Assembly: GCA_037039925.1 (NCBI GenBank)
Contig: JAXRKP010000939.1
Location: forward strand, 30,001-94,000
DNA from: Doris montereyensis
Taxonomy: Eukaryota; Mollusca; Gastropoda; Nudibranchia; Dorididae
DNA length: 64,000 bases
Direction: 5' to 3'
Numbering within the stretch: the first letter of the stretch is position 1; each line of letters begins with the position of its first letter. The notes under the pieces are model-generated. The model worked only from the letters and a program-made list of their open reading frames with translations. It did no database searches and was not told the origin of the DNA. Positions 44,001 through 54,072 of the stretch are shown here, piece after piece. The position numbers and the translations under genes were made by a program.

Positions 44001-45816
44001 CTACTGCTCAAAAGACCCCAGTTCAACTCCCGGTCCAGATAAATTTGATATTTCAGGCCCCTCTGTTGACCCAGCAACGAAATTAGTAGCTAGATCTATT
44101 CAAACTTGGCCGAACTAAAACCCTGTGGAAAACAATGGCAAACCAGCACTACTACGTTACGACATATATGCCCAGAAAAATCAGGACTCTAGACCTGTTT
44201 ACACTACTTTAGGCTCTGAGTATGGGTACTTCACTTTTAATTTACAATATTATATTCTCTTCTGACACATATAATATTTGAATATGCTTTAAACTGTCAG
44301 ATGCACATTTGAGTCACATCGTCTATATCCAAGACATGAAGGATTTGAAAGATTACCTGATGGACTGTTCTGCCGATGTTCTGCTAGCTTTTCATCCAAC
44401 ATTTACAGATCTTATCTCCTGTTAAAGAACAAGTTTTCATAATGACAAAAACTTTGTATTATAATATGTAGCTACATACAAAAGAAAATTCACAATTTCT
44501 GCCATATAATTTAGCACATATATCTACAGTATTCGAAAGTAAAGATTCACAAATATTGTAAGAATTGTACAGTGATTGCTCTGTCTTTGGCAGAATGTGT
44601 TTTGCTTTGCTTTTGATTAGGGTCATTATATTAAACTACTGGTGCTTTTTAATTCTAATAATTTTCAAGAGTAGCACATTATACATAAGGTCATGCAGGG
44701 AGAAATTTTTCACTTGCAAAATTTTGAAGCAATTTACAATCTTTCCCTGATTCCAATGTTAATGGAAAGAGCTTAAGAGTTTTAAAGGGCCTGAAGAATA
44801 AAAGAAAAAACATCATGATCTTAGTCTCATGCAGTAAATAAGGTGGTAAAGCTTTTTCAAGGTTGTTACAGCCCATAGAGCTTGAAGCAGAACAGGTAAT
44901 AATGTATTGACTCCTGGAGGGACGCTAGTCTATCGCAGTTTTTACTCACCAGCTGAGGATGACCCAAGTTTTACCGGATTGAAATGAGGCAATGCATGTA
45001 ATTACCTTACATTGCCAGGATTCAAACCCAGGACCTCAGTCTTAATCGGCAGTTACCTACTGAGCAGCAACACTACTTAAGTCTCCTATGCAGCCCATCA
45101 TATCCAATTGATATTACTGCCAATTGTATTGACCATGGTGCCTTAAAAATGCCTCAACAGAGAGTCAAAAACTTGGGGTCTATAAAGACAAGAAAAATCC
45201 TTACCCTTATTACATAATTTCTTTCTTACCCTGTCAATAGTTTAAAAACAGTAAAAAATGCAATTACGATCTTTTTAAAGCTACTATTGTATCACATGTT
45301 GAAAAATAACAAGATTTAATTTGAAAAAGAATGAAAGAGAGTGGAAATAAAGGAACATCTATGTGTATTTGTACACATGCATAATATGTATCTTAGAAAT
45401 GTCATCCTCATGAAAATCAGCAGGCATAGCCACCAAGAGACTTTCTTTTAGAGAGTAACATCTGATCTTATAAAGGCTTACGTTTCAGTATGATGTTAAC
45501 CAATAACTTCTCTGGACATGATTGAGTCTTACTGACATACAATATTCTTTGTATTCAGCCTCTGCCTTAATAATGGAATAAATATTAAGTGTAGGAAATA
45601 TTCAAAACTTCATCAAAACATTTCAGTGCAAAAAGGCTTTGTTGCACAATGTTTTAAAATATAATACCTTTGAATATGTATGGTGACTTTTCCAGCCCTT
45701 TTCAACCGCTTCATCTCTCCATCCTGTCAACCATTGAACGAAAAGAGGATTTGCATTAGCTGGGACAGGCTTTTTCTCTTTCCTTTCAGACTGCTCTTTT
45801 TAGAATTTCGATCCAT
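26025..45816 (-). CDS. MUS81: MUS81, structure-specific endonuclease catalytic subunit (16 exons)
   Basis: Mus81 pairs with Eme1 to cut branched DNA (3' flaps, nicked Holliday junctions) at stalled forks and in recombination. Exons (5' to 3' on the minus strand): 45816-45668, 44790-44718, 44418-44357, 43225-43106, 41693-41604, 41037-40961, 40309-40222, 39710-38525, 36521-36403, 35915-35816, 33379-33263, 32447-32352, 31574-31452, 30307-30214, 28819-28736, 26091-26025. Domains in order: N-terminal NPLFVQWLTGWRDEA, helix-hairpin-helix, winged helix, a very long acidic linker, the ERCC4 nuclease with ERKRMDDL, and a C-terminal HhH. Linker exon 4 and the N-terminal joins are the weakest. One-base frame breaks occur at short homopolymers, so it could be read as a pseudogene, but conserved splice sites and similar breaks in its neighbours favour assembly error. 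Confidence 0.93.
26845..28283 (+). mobile_element. Decayed non-LTR element with a restriction-like nuclease C terminus
   Basis: Lies antisense in the last MUS81 intron. Plus-strand fragments in order: RLDELVNWCKMKFKPKKS and IRKGKVAENISFSKG (after the RT active site), VPPCLSNGAFYCRQAKLQLL with EEYKVGKTRL, and an intact 98-codon frame at 27808-28104 with KPDIVLQS (D near 27928) and IIMIELTVSYESRIGQAHHY (E near 27973). The D...ExT pattern resembles the PD-(D/E)XK nuclease that ends R2-like retrotransposons. Several stops and shifts; the 5' half, with the catalytic RT motif, is missing. Confidence 0.7.
28284..28338 (+). other. 5S rRNA-like segment at the 3' end of the retroelement
   Basis: tctagcaacaatgagcgtgg then tcagctcttggatgggtgac follows the 5S order GCAACGTCGGGC...GGTTAGTACTTGGATGGGTGACC. 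The 12-mer ggatgggtgacc of the 5S internal control region is exact. The 5' half of 5S is absent. Confidence 0.55.
28736..28819 (-). CDS. MUS81: MUS81 exon 15: C-terminal HhH
   Basis: LIEAYKSCSSEKAKESLLAS then IKCGNKG, matching vertebrate LLAAYDACATPKEQETLLSTIKCG. Borders TTTTGCAG and AG|GTAAGT; phase 2 both sides. Confidence 0.93.
29204..29508 (+). mobile_element. tRNA-derived SINE, copy 4, with 11-bp target duplication
   Basis: Most complete copy: head ggcatcagtggccgagtggt, B box gggttcaaatcc, body gggtacaagcattagcttgg, gcgtcagactagcgtcctgt, ctatgggccataacgccctt, tail cactttactttta. Flanked by a perfect repeat tactgtttccc (29193-29203, 29509-29519). In the MUS81 intron between exons 14 and 15, on the opposite strand. 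Confidence 0.92.
29771..30065 (-). mobile_element. tRNA-derived SINE, copy 5, inverted to copy 4
   Basis: Full-length inverse copy in the same MUS81 intron, only about 260 bases from copy 4. Body cues ggcccataaagccggagctt, ctcccaagctagtgcgtgta and head complement cctaaccactcgccaccgat. Confidence 0.9.
30214..30307 (-). CDS. MUS81: MUS81 exon 14: C-terminal HhH
   Basis: VREMFAKQLLQIPGISIDRA then SAIT, matching vertebrate VREVFARQLMQVRGVSGEKAAAL. Entry from exon 13 is one base out of phase at the acceptor, where a GG shortened to G would explain it. Donor TT|GTAAGT. Confidence 0.9.
31095..31196 (+). repeat. (CTA)n-like microsatellite
   Basis: Interrupted ACT/CTA units (attactactattaccattaa ... 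actactactacttcc) in the MUS81 intron between exons 13 and 14. Confidence 0.8.
31452..31574 (-). CDS. MUS81: MUS81 exon 13
   Basis: 41 codons ending EQYLMPFDVFNEASIKQK, matching vertebrate LLTFSDFNAGAIKNK. Frame intact; CACTAG acceptor, AAG|GTTTGC donor. Confidence 0.88.
32352..32447 (-). CDS. MUS81: MUS81 exon 12: nuclease domain
   Basis: 32 codons, IIDGFKVKRCGSSREAVTYL then SMMTRFLQSHFH, matching vertebrate VIDGFFVKRTADIKESAAYL. Borders CCATAG and CAT|GTGAGG. Confidence 0.9.
33263..33379 (-). CDS. MUS81: MUS81 exon 11: nuclease domain
   Basis: 39 codons, FRLKHSGISELIILIEEYGS then IQNFSLSEDRIKQSIVNSQ, matching vertebrate FRLKRCGLERRVYLVEEHGS. Phase 0 to 0, frame intact. Donor CAG|GTCATT is weak but agrees with the next exon. 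Confidence 0.92.
34745..34804. repeat. 30-bp tandem duplication
   Basis: gacctcggacggaccaacct at 34745 and gacctcggacggaccgacct at 34775, each followed by aaagactt. GC-rich against its AT-rich surroundings; a third, weaker unit may follow. Confidence 0.8.
35047..35490 (-). CDS. Hypothetical 147-residue ORF in a MUS81 intron
   Basis: A single uninterrupted frame on the MUS81 strand, inside the intron between MUS81 exons 10 and 11. The N terminus is basic and hydrophobic (MLCSLHKTYILAHKTLLKPF), followed by a Pro/Ser segment, one likely membrane helix (IIFGIIGWLSLVPI) and a basic tail (SIGRKSVHGWHLNPKVKS). Such a layout would suit a small mitochondrial or membrane protein. I do not recognise it. 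It is unusually long for chance in this AT-rich sequence, yet no promoter or polyA signal was established. It might also be decayed transposon coding sequence. Confidence 0.3.
   Translation of the reverse strand: MLCSLHKTYILAHKTLLKPFVVNSAVLARSIISSPVFNLPQPAQRNASPQYSIHPSTPNSLYIKVLYNLAKNRTDIIFGIIGWLSLVPINLRFMVELCQTIGLSDDPKVWRLKKQVSDLSIGRKSVHGWHLNPKVKSVGKAIQSEVQ
35816..35915 (-). CDS. MUS81: MUS81 exon 10: catalytic ERKRMDDL
   Basis: RRRELVLNYAIERKRMDDLV then SSISSGRLKEQK. This is the signature ERKxxxD active site of the XPF/Mus81 family and nearly identical to vertebrate [22 protein letters not shown]. Frame intact; CTCAG acceptor and AAG|GTGAGG donor. Confidence 0.95.
36403..36521 (-). CDS. 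MUS81: MUS81 exon 9: nuclease domain
   Basis: SDLIKSGITCDLRHLNISDL then LWVARE, matching vertebrate LHVTHTVRKLHVGDFVWVAQE. The aspartate of the metal-binding GD is kept, but the glycine is serine. Phase with exon 8 needs one more A in the run at 36517-36520. Confidence 0.88.
36837..38157 (-). pseudogene. LINE reverse transcriptase fragment (RTE-like)
   Basis: Broken frames give MYTRILEMRLRKRVEDQIEE, HQSGFRPGRSVQDHIFTIRQ, FIDLEKAFD, GVRQGCNLSPLLFITFMD, an active site reading FAND in place of FADD, YLGVMINSEGKLREEISQRI, LLYGSETWTLDSRE and LRWFRHVNRMNDNRIAKS. The order is that of an APE-type non-LTR element; the GHVNRM-like C terminus and short repeat tail suggest the RTE group, tentatively. 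Frame breaks and the mutated active site show it is dead. Confidence 0.9.
38168..38281 (-). rRNA. 5S rRNA-like sequence (pseudogene or retroposed copy)
   Basis: 114 bases from GTCTACGGCCGTACCATGTT to GTGTTGTAGAC, with CCGGTTCTCGTCCGATCACC, AAGCAACGTCGTGC and GGTTAGTACTAGATAGGTGA as in metazoan 5S. Several changes in the internal control region (GATAGGTGACC for GATGGGTGACC) and a few missing bases argue against a working gene. Confidence 0.85.
38525..39710 (-). CDS. MUS81: MUS81 exon 8: end of winged helix, long acidic linker, start of nuclease
   Basis: About 1.19 kb. Begins FSLTDAGFRLGGRLENVE (vertebrate RYSLTPEGLELAQKL) and ends TFTFLPGTFDIILCVDQREF (vertebrate LRPGEYRVLLCVDIGE). Between them is a linker of roughly 340 residues, far longer than in human, rich in Ser and acids, with three SUMO-interaction-like motifs and a FIPLSKRL segment. 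Frames change at A4 39462-39465 and near G4 38940-38943 (minus strand). Confidence 0.88.
40222..40309 (-). CDS. MUS81: MUS81 exon 7: winged helix
   Basis: HYTAWSSMSSVIKRELIQKD then GCPA, matching vertebrate RPWPALRSLLHRNLV...QPA. The acceptor is either 40310 (CCACAG, best site, one base out of phase) or 40297 (GGAG, in phase). Donor AG|GTGAAA. Confidence 0.85.
40961..41037 (-). CDS. MUS81: MUS81 exon 6: winged helix
   Basis: DPDFKGFMTKTELSNAAQPL after CTTGTAG, matching vertebrate LNPNGHHFLTKEELLQRC. Donor TG|GTAATT, phase 2. Confidence 0.88.
41604..41693 (-). CDS. MUS81: MUS81 exon 5: start of winged helix
   Basis: Exactly 30 codons, REYVPGFRSGPYALILTLYR then YMQ, matching the vertebrate block before LLVLYREHLN. 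The 3' end of a pogo-like element lies only 68 bases upstream of its acceptor. Confidence 0.9.
41762..42673. mobile_element. Pogo/Tigger-like non-autonomous DNA transposon (~910 bp)
   Basis: Terminal inverted repeats cagtggtgtccgcctaagaa (41762) and its inverse at 42652-42673, 21 of 22 matching, next to TA on the left and a TG, possibly mutated TA, on the right. The CAGT end fits pogo/Tigger families. The left end also carries agcgggttcttag at 41804, copying part of the right end. No transposase frame. In the MUS81 intron between exons 4 and 5. Confidence 0.8.
43106..43225 (-). CDS. MUS81: MUS81 exon 4: probable linker exon
   Basis: Open frame between TTTTAG and GTAAAT reading NIQEKAVKIPQIHPSC, then an acidic ISDDPDSEPDR. 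This region is not conserved in the family; the call rests on position, splice sites and composition, and its phase does not join exon 5 cleanly. Confidence 0.5.
43971..44225 (+). mobile_element. tRNA-derived SINE of a third type
   Basis: ggggctgtgatagctcagtc is an A-box-like tRNA start and cagttcaactcccggtccag a B-box end 74 bases on, followed by an unrelated body up to ggctctgagtatgggtactt. The tRNA part lacks a proper anticodon-stem layout, so it is not called a tRNA gene. Confidence 0.6.
44357..44418 (-). CDS. MUS81: MUS81 exon 3: end of HhH
   Basis: GDKICK then MLDEKLAEHRQNSP, matching vertebrate GDGLCRMLDERLQRH. The two halves are one base out of frame at the A3 run (44402-44404). Borders TTAACAG and CAG|GTAATC. 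Confidence 0.85.
44718..44790 (-). CDS. MUS81: MUS81 exon 2: first helix-hairpin-helix, possible GC donor
   Basis: Reads KTLKLFPLTLESGKDCKLLQ then NF, matching vertebrate SLRRYPLPLRSGKEAKILQHF. It ends at TTTT|GCAAGT, a GC-type donor, where the family alignment needs an exit. A one-base frame conflict lies near TTT after the acceptor. Confidence 0.8.
44856..45075 (-). mobile_element. tRNA-derived SINE, copy 6 (old)
   Basis: Inverse, diverged copy: ttacagcccatagagcttga, gacgctagtctatcgcagtt, ccaggattcaaacccagg. In MUS81 intron 1. Confidence 0.7.
45668..45816 (-). CDS. MUS81: MUS81 exon 1: start and conserved N terminus
   Basis: Starts MDRNSKKSSLKGK, then PANANPLFVQWLTGWRDEA, which matches the vertebrate PNPLFVRWLTEWRDEA block. 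The two parts are one frame apart; one more A in the run at 45771-45775 joins them. Donor AAG|GTATTA. Confidence 0.88.
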
Positions 45817-46129
45817 AGTGCTTACAGCTCCATTCAAACATACACAGTTTGGTAGAGCAAAAACTGAGGAAATTAAAGCTGAAATCCATTTAACAGAGTT
45901 TCATTAATCAACATGTAAAGTGCATTGCCCTTTCTTATTTAAATCATTTACAACCAATCTCAGATTTCTACACTTGTAAATATAAAATATGATGTTACAC
46001 GTACAGCAAACCTGGGATGCGCAACAAAATATTTCTGTATACACTAAATATTTCAATCGTACTCTGTGTAATACACTGTGTTAAATGTAACAAAAGCCCA
46101 GATTACTAATTTCATTCCATTTTCATGGG

Positions 46130-47060
46130 CTCAAGAAATGATATAGGGTATATCGAGAAGGGGGATAGGGGGGGATAGAGAGAGAGAGACTGAGAGAGAG
46201 AGAGAGAGAGAGAGAGATTGAGAGAGAGAGAGAGAGGAAGAAAGACACACAGCACAGTTTCTTTGATTGGAATTTTCTCTGTCAACCATCAGTGAAAAGC
46301 TGGTGAATACTCTGTAGAGAGAGCCAGGCAGTGGAGAGGTAAGCACCTGTGTTGGGATGCCAAAGGGCAAAAGATTCAGTTGTCAACAACAAAAATGCAC
46401 AAATGGGCATAGAATATTAGGGCAATAAATTAAATGTAATTAGTTGAAGAAATGGAAAATTTCAAAGTAGACATTTAGGCCATTACAGAAACAAAGCAAA
46501 AAGGACAAGAAATGAAAATGTAGGACCAATTCTTTAATTTTCATAGATGTCAAAGATCAGCTAGAGCATGAGTAGCCTCCCTAATGCATAAAAAGCATGA
46601 AAAGCTACTAGAAAGTTGGCTATTAGAGGTAAAATATTAAACCAAAAGGAAGAGAAATTAAATTATTAATAGCTTATAATAAGGACCAAATGTAGATGAA
46701 AAGTATCTTGAAAAACAATTCAAAGGGTGGAATCTTAAAAAATGAATGGAGAGGGACGGGGGAGGAGTAATAGGGAGGAGAGACAACTTCTCAATTGGAG
46801 AGAGACTAATAGATTTTGCCTGTATAACATGAAAATAGCCAACACCTTTTTTTCCTCATAAAGAGATATCCACAAATAGAGAGAGATAGAGAGAGAGAGA
46901 AGAAGTCAATGACACACTACACAGTTAGTTTGATTCCCTTTATTTCTGTCAGCCATCAGTGAACAGATTGCCAAAATGAATTAAGACAAAAAACAGAGAG
47001 AGAGCCAGGCAGATATAATACCAATATGAGGGTAGACTTAAGGCAGGTCTTGGCTGACCA
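46130..47060 (+). repeat. (GA)n-headed duplicated repeat upstream of LINE fragments
   Basis: Two copies start with a (GA)n run and agtttctttgattggaattt / agtttgattccctttatttc, then ccatcagtgaa and agagagagccaggca (46170-46380 and 46880-47020). Each leads into LINE endonuclease sequence, so this may be the element's 5' UTR. A weaker relative is at 12058-12175. Confidence 0.6.
46375..46860 (+). pseudogene. LINE endonuclease fragment, first copy
   Basis: ttgaagaaatggaaaatttc, agatgtcaaagatcagctag and ctagaaagttggctattaga, all shared with 47280-47500. Frame heavily broken. Belongs to the same family as the LINEs at 36.8 and 61.7 kb, judging from the continuation of the second copy into matching RT sequence. 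Confidence 0.65.
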
Positions 47061-47199
47061 AAGGCATATATATCTGAATGTTAACTAAAAGAAAATAACA
47101 AGGCCTGGTAGCCTCCTCAATCTACCTAGGGAAGTGGGCTAATCCCCTGGAAACAAATTAAAAAGATTCAGAGAAATAAATACAATATACCTGGCTTGA

Positions 47200-47945
47200 C
47201 CTTTCAACAACAAAAATCAAACGAACACGGAATGGTTGCCTGGGAGAAATATTAGGGCAATAAATGGAAAAGAGGATAGGATAGTTGAAGAAATGGAAAA
47301 TTTCAAAAGTAGACATTGAGGCCAAAACAGAAACAATGGGAAGGGTTTGGAAAAGAAAATGTAGGACCAAATTTTACTTTAATCTTCTCAGGAGTAGATG
47401 TCAAAGATAGAGCTAGAGCATGTCCAATACAACAAATTAAGAATAAAAAGCATGAAATAATGAAAAAACTAGAAAGTTGGCTATTAGAGGTCAAATATTA
47501 AACCAAAAGGAAGAGAAATTAAATTAAAATCAATTATAATAAGGACCAAATGAAGTAATCCATAAAGAAGAAAAAGATAAATTGAAAACAATTCAAATAG
47601 CTAAGAAGAGAATCTTAAACACAAGCAGGAATGAATGGTTTAGGATGATTAAAAACAGAGTCAGAAGGAGACAAAGTAAAGAAGGCCAGACAACTGGAAG
47701 TCCAATTGGATCAGATGACTAATAGATTTTTGCCTGTATAACATGAAAATATCAACTATGGAATGCGCTAACTATAGGGGATATCACTAAATAGCGTACA
47801 AGGAAAAGTGTAGCTAAGTGAAGATCAGATGGAAGAAAATCAAGTGGATTTCGACCAGGAATAAGTGTACAAGATCCCATATTTACAATTAGACAAATAA
47901 TAGAAAAATTCATGAGAGAAACATTGACAAATCCGACCATGACCA
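47200..47945 (+). pseudogene. LINE endonuclease plus RT fragment, second copy
   Basis: EEMENFKS, VGPNFTLIFSGVDVKDRARA and a later segment at 47755-47935 (gtggatttcgaccaggaata, agacaaataatagaaaaatt) that matches the RSVQDHIFTIRQIIEKF region of the other LINE copies. The RT follows the endonuclease too closely, so there is an internal deletion. Confidence 0.7.
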
Positions 47946-48989
47946 TGTCACGTATGTGCTCATAGTGTTTTACCTCTCACAGATGTCAAAGCGTGTATAA
48001 TTTCTGATGCATTGTACCCACTTTGAATATAAAATGACCAAAATAATCAGGTACAATACGTTAAATACACAGACCTGCCTAGTTTCAACCTCAGAATTCA
48101 GTTACAGCTCCTAGTTGGTAATTTCAAATGAAAATTAGTTTTGATATTGAAGAATTTCAACCCTAGGTTGAATTCCAACCCACCCTTAGTTAAAAAATCT
48201 TGTACACAATCTTGGTCAACCCCACTTCTCTCTTTTGTTAAAATTATATTTCATTTTTTTTGTATTAAATATAATATGCGATTTTCACGGTTGACGGTGA
48301 TCTGTGTTTATTGCTTTGTAAATATGATGTAATTGGGTAGGCTATTTTCACCGTGCGGTTGGGTGAAGATTTGGTAGGGTGTTTCGCAGCGTTGTAAAAG
48401 ACGCATCGGATGTTCATTGATTCAGATCTTTCCTTTGCAAGTCAAGTAAATAACATCATCAGAAAAATGTATATATGATTTTGAAAAGACTTTTGGTACT
48501 TATTGTCTAAAAAAGTATCCATCTTCCTAGTGAATTTTTCTTGTCTTGTCAAATCTTGACTATTGCCTGACTTTTAATTTTCAAAAGGGGCATTGACGTA
48601 CAGTGATTTCGGTGGATGATAACCGTCAAGATGTATCTATTTACATATTACCATGTTAAAGCTCAACTCAATATGATTATCCTCACTTGAATCTACCCCT
48701 TACCTGAGGTGAAATAACTCCCACAATTTTGACAAACTTTTTGAAAATCACTTCAGACAGGCAGACGTTCATGAGTGACTAAAATACATATAAAACTAAA
48801 AATTCCTTTTGTGTAATGTTCAATAAAACTGCTAAAAAAATTTCAAATGCCACTCTCCAAAATTTTTCAGAAAGACCACAGAAGCCTTACAAAAAGTCCA
48901 ATTTCACAACCCCAGAGCTTTGAATCAATAATATAATAATACTCAAAGTCCATAAACAGGCTGTCAATGTCAATAAATCCAGAATGAAT

Positions 48990-49260
48990 AAAAAATATTG
49001 TATCAGGGGACAGATCTTTTCCCAAGATCATTTATGAATATTAAAAAAAAAAAGGTCCAAGGACTGTGCCCTGGGGGACTCCAGATAGGACAATGACAGA
49101 GGTTCGCTTGATTTTTACTTCTAGGATTACAGTCTTTGTGTCCTACCACGGAGCCAAATATCTAATATCCATTTCAGGAGCTAAAATTATTGTTTGTTAA
49201 AAATCTATAAATCGTTCAAGTGCTCTTATTCCATCATTCTCTCATGAAACACTGCAAGCA
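48990..49260 (-). pseudogene. Reverse transcriptase fragment of a second LINE type
   Basis: Minus strand at about 49130-49020 reads KRTSVIVLSGVPQGTVLGPF then LIFINDLGK, the conserved SGVPQGTVLGPxLFLxxIND block of CR1/Jockey-type reverse transcriptase. Flanks are too decayed to extend. Confidence 0.75.
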
Positions 49261-49279
49261 ATGTCCTTTGTGAGATGGA

Positions 49280-51355
49280 GCGTCAAAAGAACACCCATTC
49301 AAGGATTGTTACGCCCGGATTGTTCCTTTCGAGACAACCTTTTTTTTGTCATCGGGAAGGCCTGATTTGCATCGACTTTCTTGAGGCCTTGATACCCGGC
49401 TGGTGCTCGAAGCATCAGGAGGTCGAGGATGGTCGCTGGCAGACGATCGGGAATGCGTTTTCTTGAAACACAGCCCTTACAGAGCTCGCACACATCCAAA
49501 CGGAATTGAAGCTGGGATAGCAGGCGGCGATTCTTTGGATGGGGCGACGGCAGGTTTTGAACAATATCCAGCTGTTGATCATCGCATGCCTGCAGCAGAA
49601 ACCAGAAGCGACGTATCTCCACCATTTCAGTCGGAGCGTATCCCGTAATAGGAACGATGTTGGTCGGCCAGGTCGACTCCGAACATAAACTTATTGTACG
49701 TAAGGACCGTGAAGGGATGATTGCTTCTTTTGCCGCCCGGTGCTGCGTCTGACGGGAAGCATGGCAGGAGTCGCATTTGTCGAGAGGATGGACACCCTCC
49801 TCTTGTCCCTTCATACTGTACCTGTCAGGCCGTTTGCCTGAGCGATCCATTATGTCGCCCGGCTTCATCCTCTTTGTTTGGCGGTCCTTCAGGTATTCCG
49901 GCCAGCCCTTACGATTAGCACGTATAGCGCTGCAGGAGTGTGTGTTCAGACAAGGTTGCAAAGAAAATTGTCGTAAAATAAATGAAAGTGTCGTAAAATA
50001 AATGATGACCTTTGTCGATGAAAACGACTTGCCAGTTGAGTCACAACATGGTGGCCAAGACCTTTTGGGTAGGCGTCATTGATTTTCCTCTATAAATTTC
50101 AAATTCAGACAGGAATCCATTGCTGGGGGTCAATGACCTGAACCTTGATACCCCAGGGTGTTGGTTTGCCTCTCCTGAACTGTGAAATACAAGCGGCCCT
50201 GAACTTAATCATGCCTTCATCCACTGAAAGTTGTTGCACAGGGGTGTATGGTAGGTGATCAGGAATTTGAAAAGAAACTATGAGATACGGCATGGTGGAA
50301 TGAGAATGTCAAGACTAAAACCAAGGGAAAATTAGGCCTGTAAAACAAAATCAACGATAAAAGAAAAACAACACAATTTATAATAATTATTATAAAAGAC
50401 CTAGCCTCTATATTATATTATATAAACTTCATACTATACTAATCTAGATAGATCTAACATGTACACATAGATTCAAGATTTATCTTGATCCATGTTGAAC
50501 AAATAATTTCCACCCGTATTTGTCAAAAAAAAATTTTTTTTTTTTAAATTGTCCTCTCCCGGCATCGTTCATACTCGCCACTGCTGAAATATAATGATGA
50601 TGATAATACTAATAATTCTAGATCCATTATAAATTATTATACTTGCCTCTGTTAGATATGCTCCATAAGGGTCAGACAACAACCTCCATCGTCGGGTCAT
50701 TTAGGTGAAAGTACTGATGGATCTTCTCATACCTAGATTTTCCCATTGGATCTGCGACGCCTGACACCCTCAGTCTGTCGTCAGATGACCAGTGCATGTG
50801 GTACTCTGACAATCTATGTATGCCCATCATGTGCTGGGTAGAGATATAAATCCTTATCTCTTCAGTGGTTGAGGCTTCCAGTATCTGTCTCTATGGCCTG
50901 CTTTCTCTTGCCTCCATTCAGCATATAAATTCGTCTGGTCTCTTATATGGATCAGTAGTTGAGATGTCAAAAATAAAGAGAAGAAAGAATTGGAATGCGG
51001 ATGATACTGACGTCGTACAGAATCTAACACCAGGTCACATCCTCATCAAAGTGAATGACCCTAGGCCTTTCTCGTTGTTTAGATCATCCAACGTGCGTCC
51101 ATTCAAGATTATGAATATGATGTAGATCCTACTTCTCCTTCACCACTCTCCTCGTCTCCTGTCCTCCGTATCCTCATCATCTTCGTGGTTTCTCAACTAC
51201 GAATCGGCATCAATGTCCAATTCATCGTCTTGGCCAGGCATTGGTAGATCTACATTATCTTCATCTAAATTCAAGGTTATAATCGTGAGAGTGTAGGTCT
51301 CCGTCATATAGGGTCCCCGTCACATTACGGAACAAATTCAACAGGTTGTCCATTG
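49280..51355 (-). pseudogene. piggyBac-type transposase remnant
   Basis: Minus-strand fragments in order: MDNLLNLFRNVTGTLYDGDL (start near 51353), YHMHWSSDDRLRVSG with KIHQYFHLND (50.8-50.7 kb), YTPVQQLSVDEGMIKFRAAC and KPTPWGIKV (50.27-50.13 kb; the VDEGM block of DDE_Tnp_1_7), and a 220-codon open frame 49961-49299 starting with CSAIRANRKGWPEYLKD. Many stops elsewhere. More GC-rich than its surroundings. Terminal repeats could not be fixed; a TTAA at 51767 is a candidate edge. Confidence 0.75.
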
Positions 51356-52099
51356 TAAAGCACGAGGTCGATTTTGGTAGAAAAAAATGCGTGTTAATTC
51401 AAGCGTGGATAGCTTCGTAATGAAGCAACGTAGAAAGCGAAAGGAAAAGACCTAAAAATACCCGGATATGGCATCTACAAACGGAAGTCTCACGAAATTA
51501 TAAATTGAACGAGATTTCCGGTATTTTAAGGTTTGAAATAACGCGAAAGTGCTACATCAGCGGCGACTATGGGCGATCTAGGTAGGCGCACGGCTCTAGC
51601 GAACGGGCGACTTTCACGGGTGCTGTAGGTGGGATTGAGTTAAAAACTGGGAATTTCAGATGTATAAATGTAAGAAAAGTCACGTTTTTCAGTCAACGGG
51701 CGTAACTGTGAAAAATATTGGTCACGTGCCAGTGGCCTTAGCGATCAGTGGTACTGCCCAGGTCCGTTAACTGAGTTCCTTGGTGTTTATTTAGTGATGC
51801 AATGTTTGGGCATCTTGATTGTAGAATTCCCTAATTCTCAATAAGATATGTTTGAGTTCAGCGACACCTCAGGCGTGAAGTCCATGGCCAATGCCCTACC
51901 GTTGATGACTCCGCATACTGCCGGATCGTGTGGGTGGACGTAGACCGATACTTTTTTGTCCGTTTTTTTGTAAAATTCTGTGATTGTACCTAGACATCTA
52001 TTTCTTTTTGTGCATTATGGGTTTATCGTGCTTGCCATTCTGCTTAAACTGATAAACTTTTTGGCTTATATAACGAGTGAGGATACCATAAGTATGGAC

Positions 52100-52185
52100 C
52101 AATTTCCCAGAGAAGTAGCGAGAAAGAGAGAGAGAAAGAAAGAGGTAGAGAGGAGAGAGAGAGACAGATAGACAGACAGACAGAG
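52100..52185 (+). repeat. (GA)n/(CAGA)n microsatellite
   Basis: agagagagaaagaaagaggt then agagagacagatagacagac; simple repeat in the MUS81-BBS1 interval. Confidence 0.85.
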
Positions 52186-52189
52186 ACGA

Positions 52190-54072
<1,883 letters not shown>

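Noticed and set aside
43973..44046. Possible tRNA gene
   Set aside because: A- and B-box-like words are present, but the stems do not pair well and a SINE-type body follows.
26025..45816. MUS81 as a pseudogene because of frame breaks
   Set aside because: Breaks sit at short homopolymers, splice sites are kept throughout, and ATG14 and BBS1 show the same pattern.
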